41,153 nucleotides of DNA from Candidatus Peregrinibacteria bacterium CG_4_10_14_0_2_um_filter_43_11 (GTDB taxonomy: Bacteria; Patescibacteriota; Gracilibacteria; UM-FILTER-43-11): the NCBI GenBank assembly GCA_002792495.1, contig PFOK01000137.1:1-41153 (forward strand). Reading direction: 5' to 3'. The notes beneath the pieces are model-generated. The model did no database searches and was not told the DNA's origin. It worked only from the letters and a program-made list of their open reading frames with translations. Positions 41,010 to 41,153 of this stretch are shown in pieces (the first letter of the stretch is position 1; each line of letters opens with the position of its first letter). A program made the translations under genes and the position numbers.

Positions 41010-41153
41010 AATATTTTTAATTAAAAATTAAAGATTCAATATTCAACTCAGGACTCAAAATTGGAAAATTCAAGATTGATTTTGAATCTTAAATTTTGAA
41101 TCTTGAATATTAAATAAATGAAAAGCACGAGGATTTTAACAAACGGACTCTTG
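41010..41153 (-). promoter_or_regulatory. tuf leader with -10 element and A/T-rich hairpins
   Basis: On the minus strand TGT-TAAAAT (41133-41141) is an extended -10; its -35 would lie outside the window. The leader has arms AAAATTCAAGATT (41065-41077) and AATCTTAAATTTT (41085-41097) pairing over 13 positions with one G-U, and outer arms AATATTCAA (41038-41046) / TTGAATATT (41103-41111). The palindrome TTTTTAATTAAAAA lies just before the start codon. Confidence 0.5.

Noticed and set aside
1..41153. Alternative genetic code with TGA as glycine (as in Gracilibacteria/Absconditabacteria)
   Set aside because: The helicase, nrdR and mscS genes end with TGA at their expected ends, and conserved proteins contain no in-frame TGA.

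Overview
This window looks like a bacterial chromosome segment from the Candidate Phyla Radiation (Patescibacteria). The ribosomal protein block passes from S5 straight to L15 with no L30 gene between them, a known trait of this radiation. A DUF4012 membrane protein, RAYT-like transposase remnants and almost no visible Shine-Dalgarno sequences fit the same group. TGA serves as a stop in several clear genes (helicase, NrdR, MscS), so the code is standard; this argues against Gracilibacteria/Absconditabacteria. The exact phylum is not determined (a Peregrinibacteria-like lineage is only a guess).

Layout. 1-2295 (+): an A/T-rich restriction-modification module, made of the end of a Vsr-like nuclease, a C5-cytosine methyltransferase and a restriction endonuclease split by a frameshift at an A8 tract. 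2308-7332 (-): an exonuclease-helicase fusion of the DinG type preceded by two unrecognised genes, one frameshifted. 7383-8327 (-) is L-lactate dehydrogenase with a clear terminator; 8483-10210 (+) is the divergent DUF4012 gene. 10196-10740 holds a RAYT remnant and a REP-like hairpin. 10741-13945 (+) encodes a superoxide dismutase, DnaJ with its own promoter and structured leader, and a CtpA protease. 14114-19213 (-) is a run of seven small housekeeping genes: MscS, dGTPase, NrdR, PPC-domain protein, orphan HATPase, O-methyltransferase, DUF192. 19320-21251 (+) holds a CTP-dependent lipid/alcohol kinase-like membrane protein, YraN and a PEGA-domain protein.

21309-37926 (-) is the fused S10/spc/alpha ribosomal cluster in conserved order (L3 to S9), with secY, adk, map, infA, rpmJ and rpoA. 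It appears to be two transcripts: a promoter before L3 and a terminator after map, then a new promoter before infA. S10 is not at its head. Instead tuf and rpsJ (39374-41009, -) form a separate transcript with its own terminator. The gap between rpsJ and L3 holds a forward HAD phosphatase, a second RAYT remnant and a second REP-like hairpin.

The most unusual signals are non-coding: paired RAYT remnants with matching REP-like hairpins, a 12-bp periodic repeat at three separate gene junctions, an inverted repeat placed exactly between the -35 and -10 of dnaJ, hairpins in several ribosomal-operon gaps, and a start-codon context dominated by a U just before AUG with no Shine-Dalgarno. No CRISPR array, tRNA, rRNA or prophage was seen.
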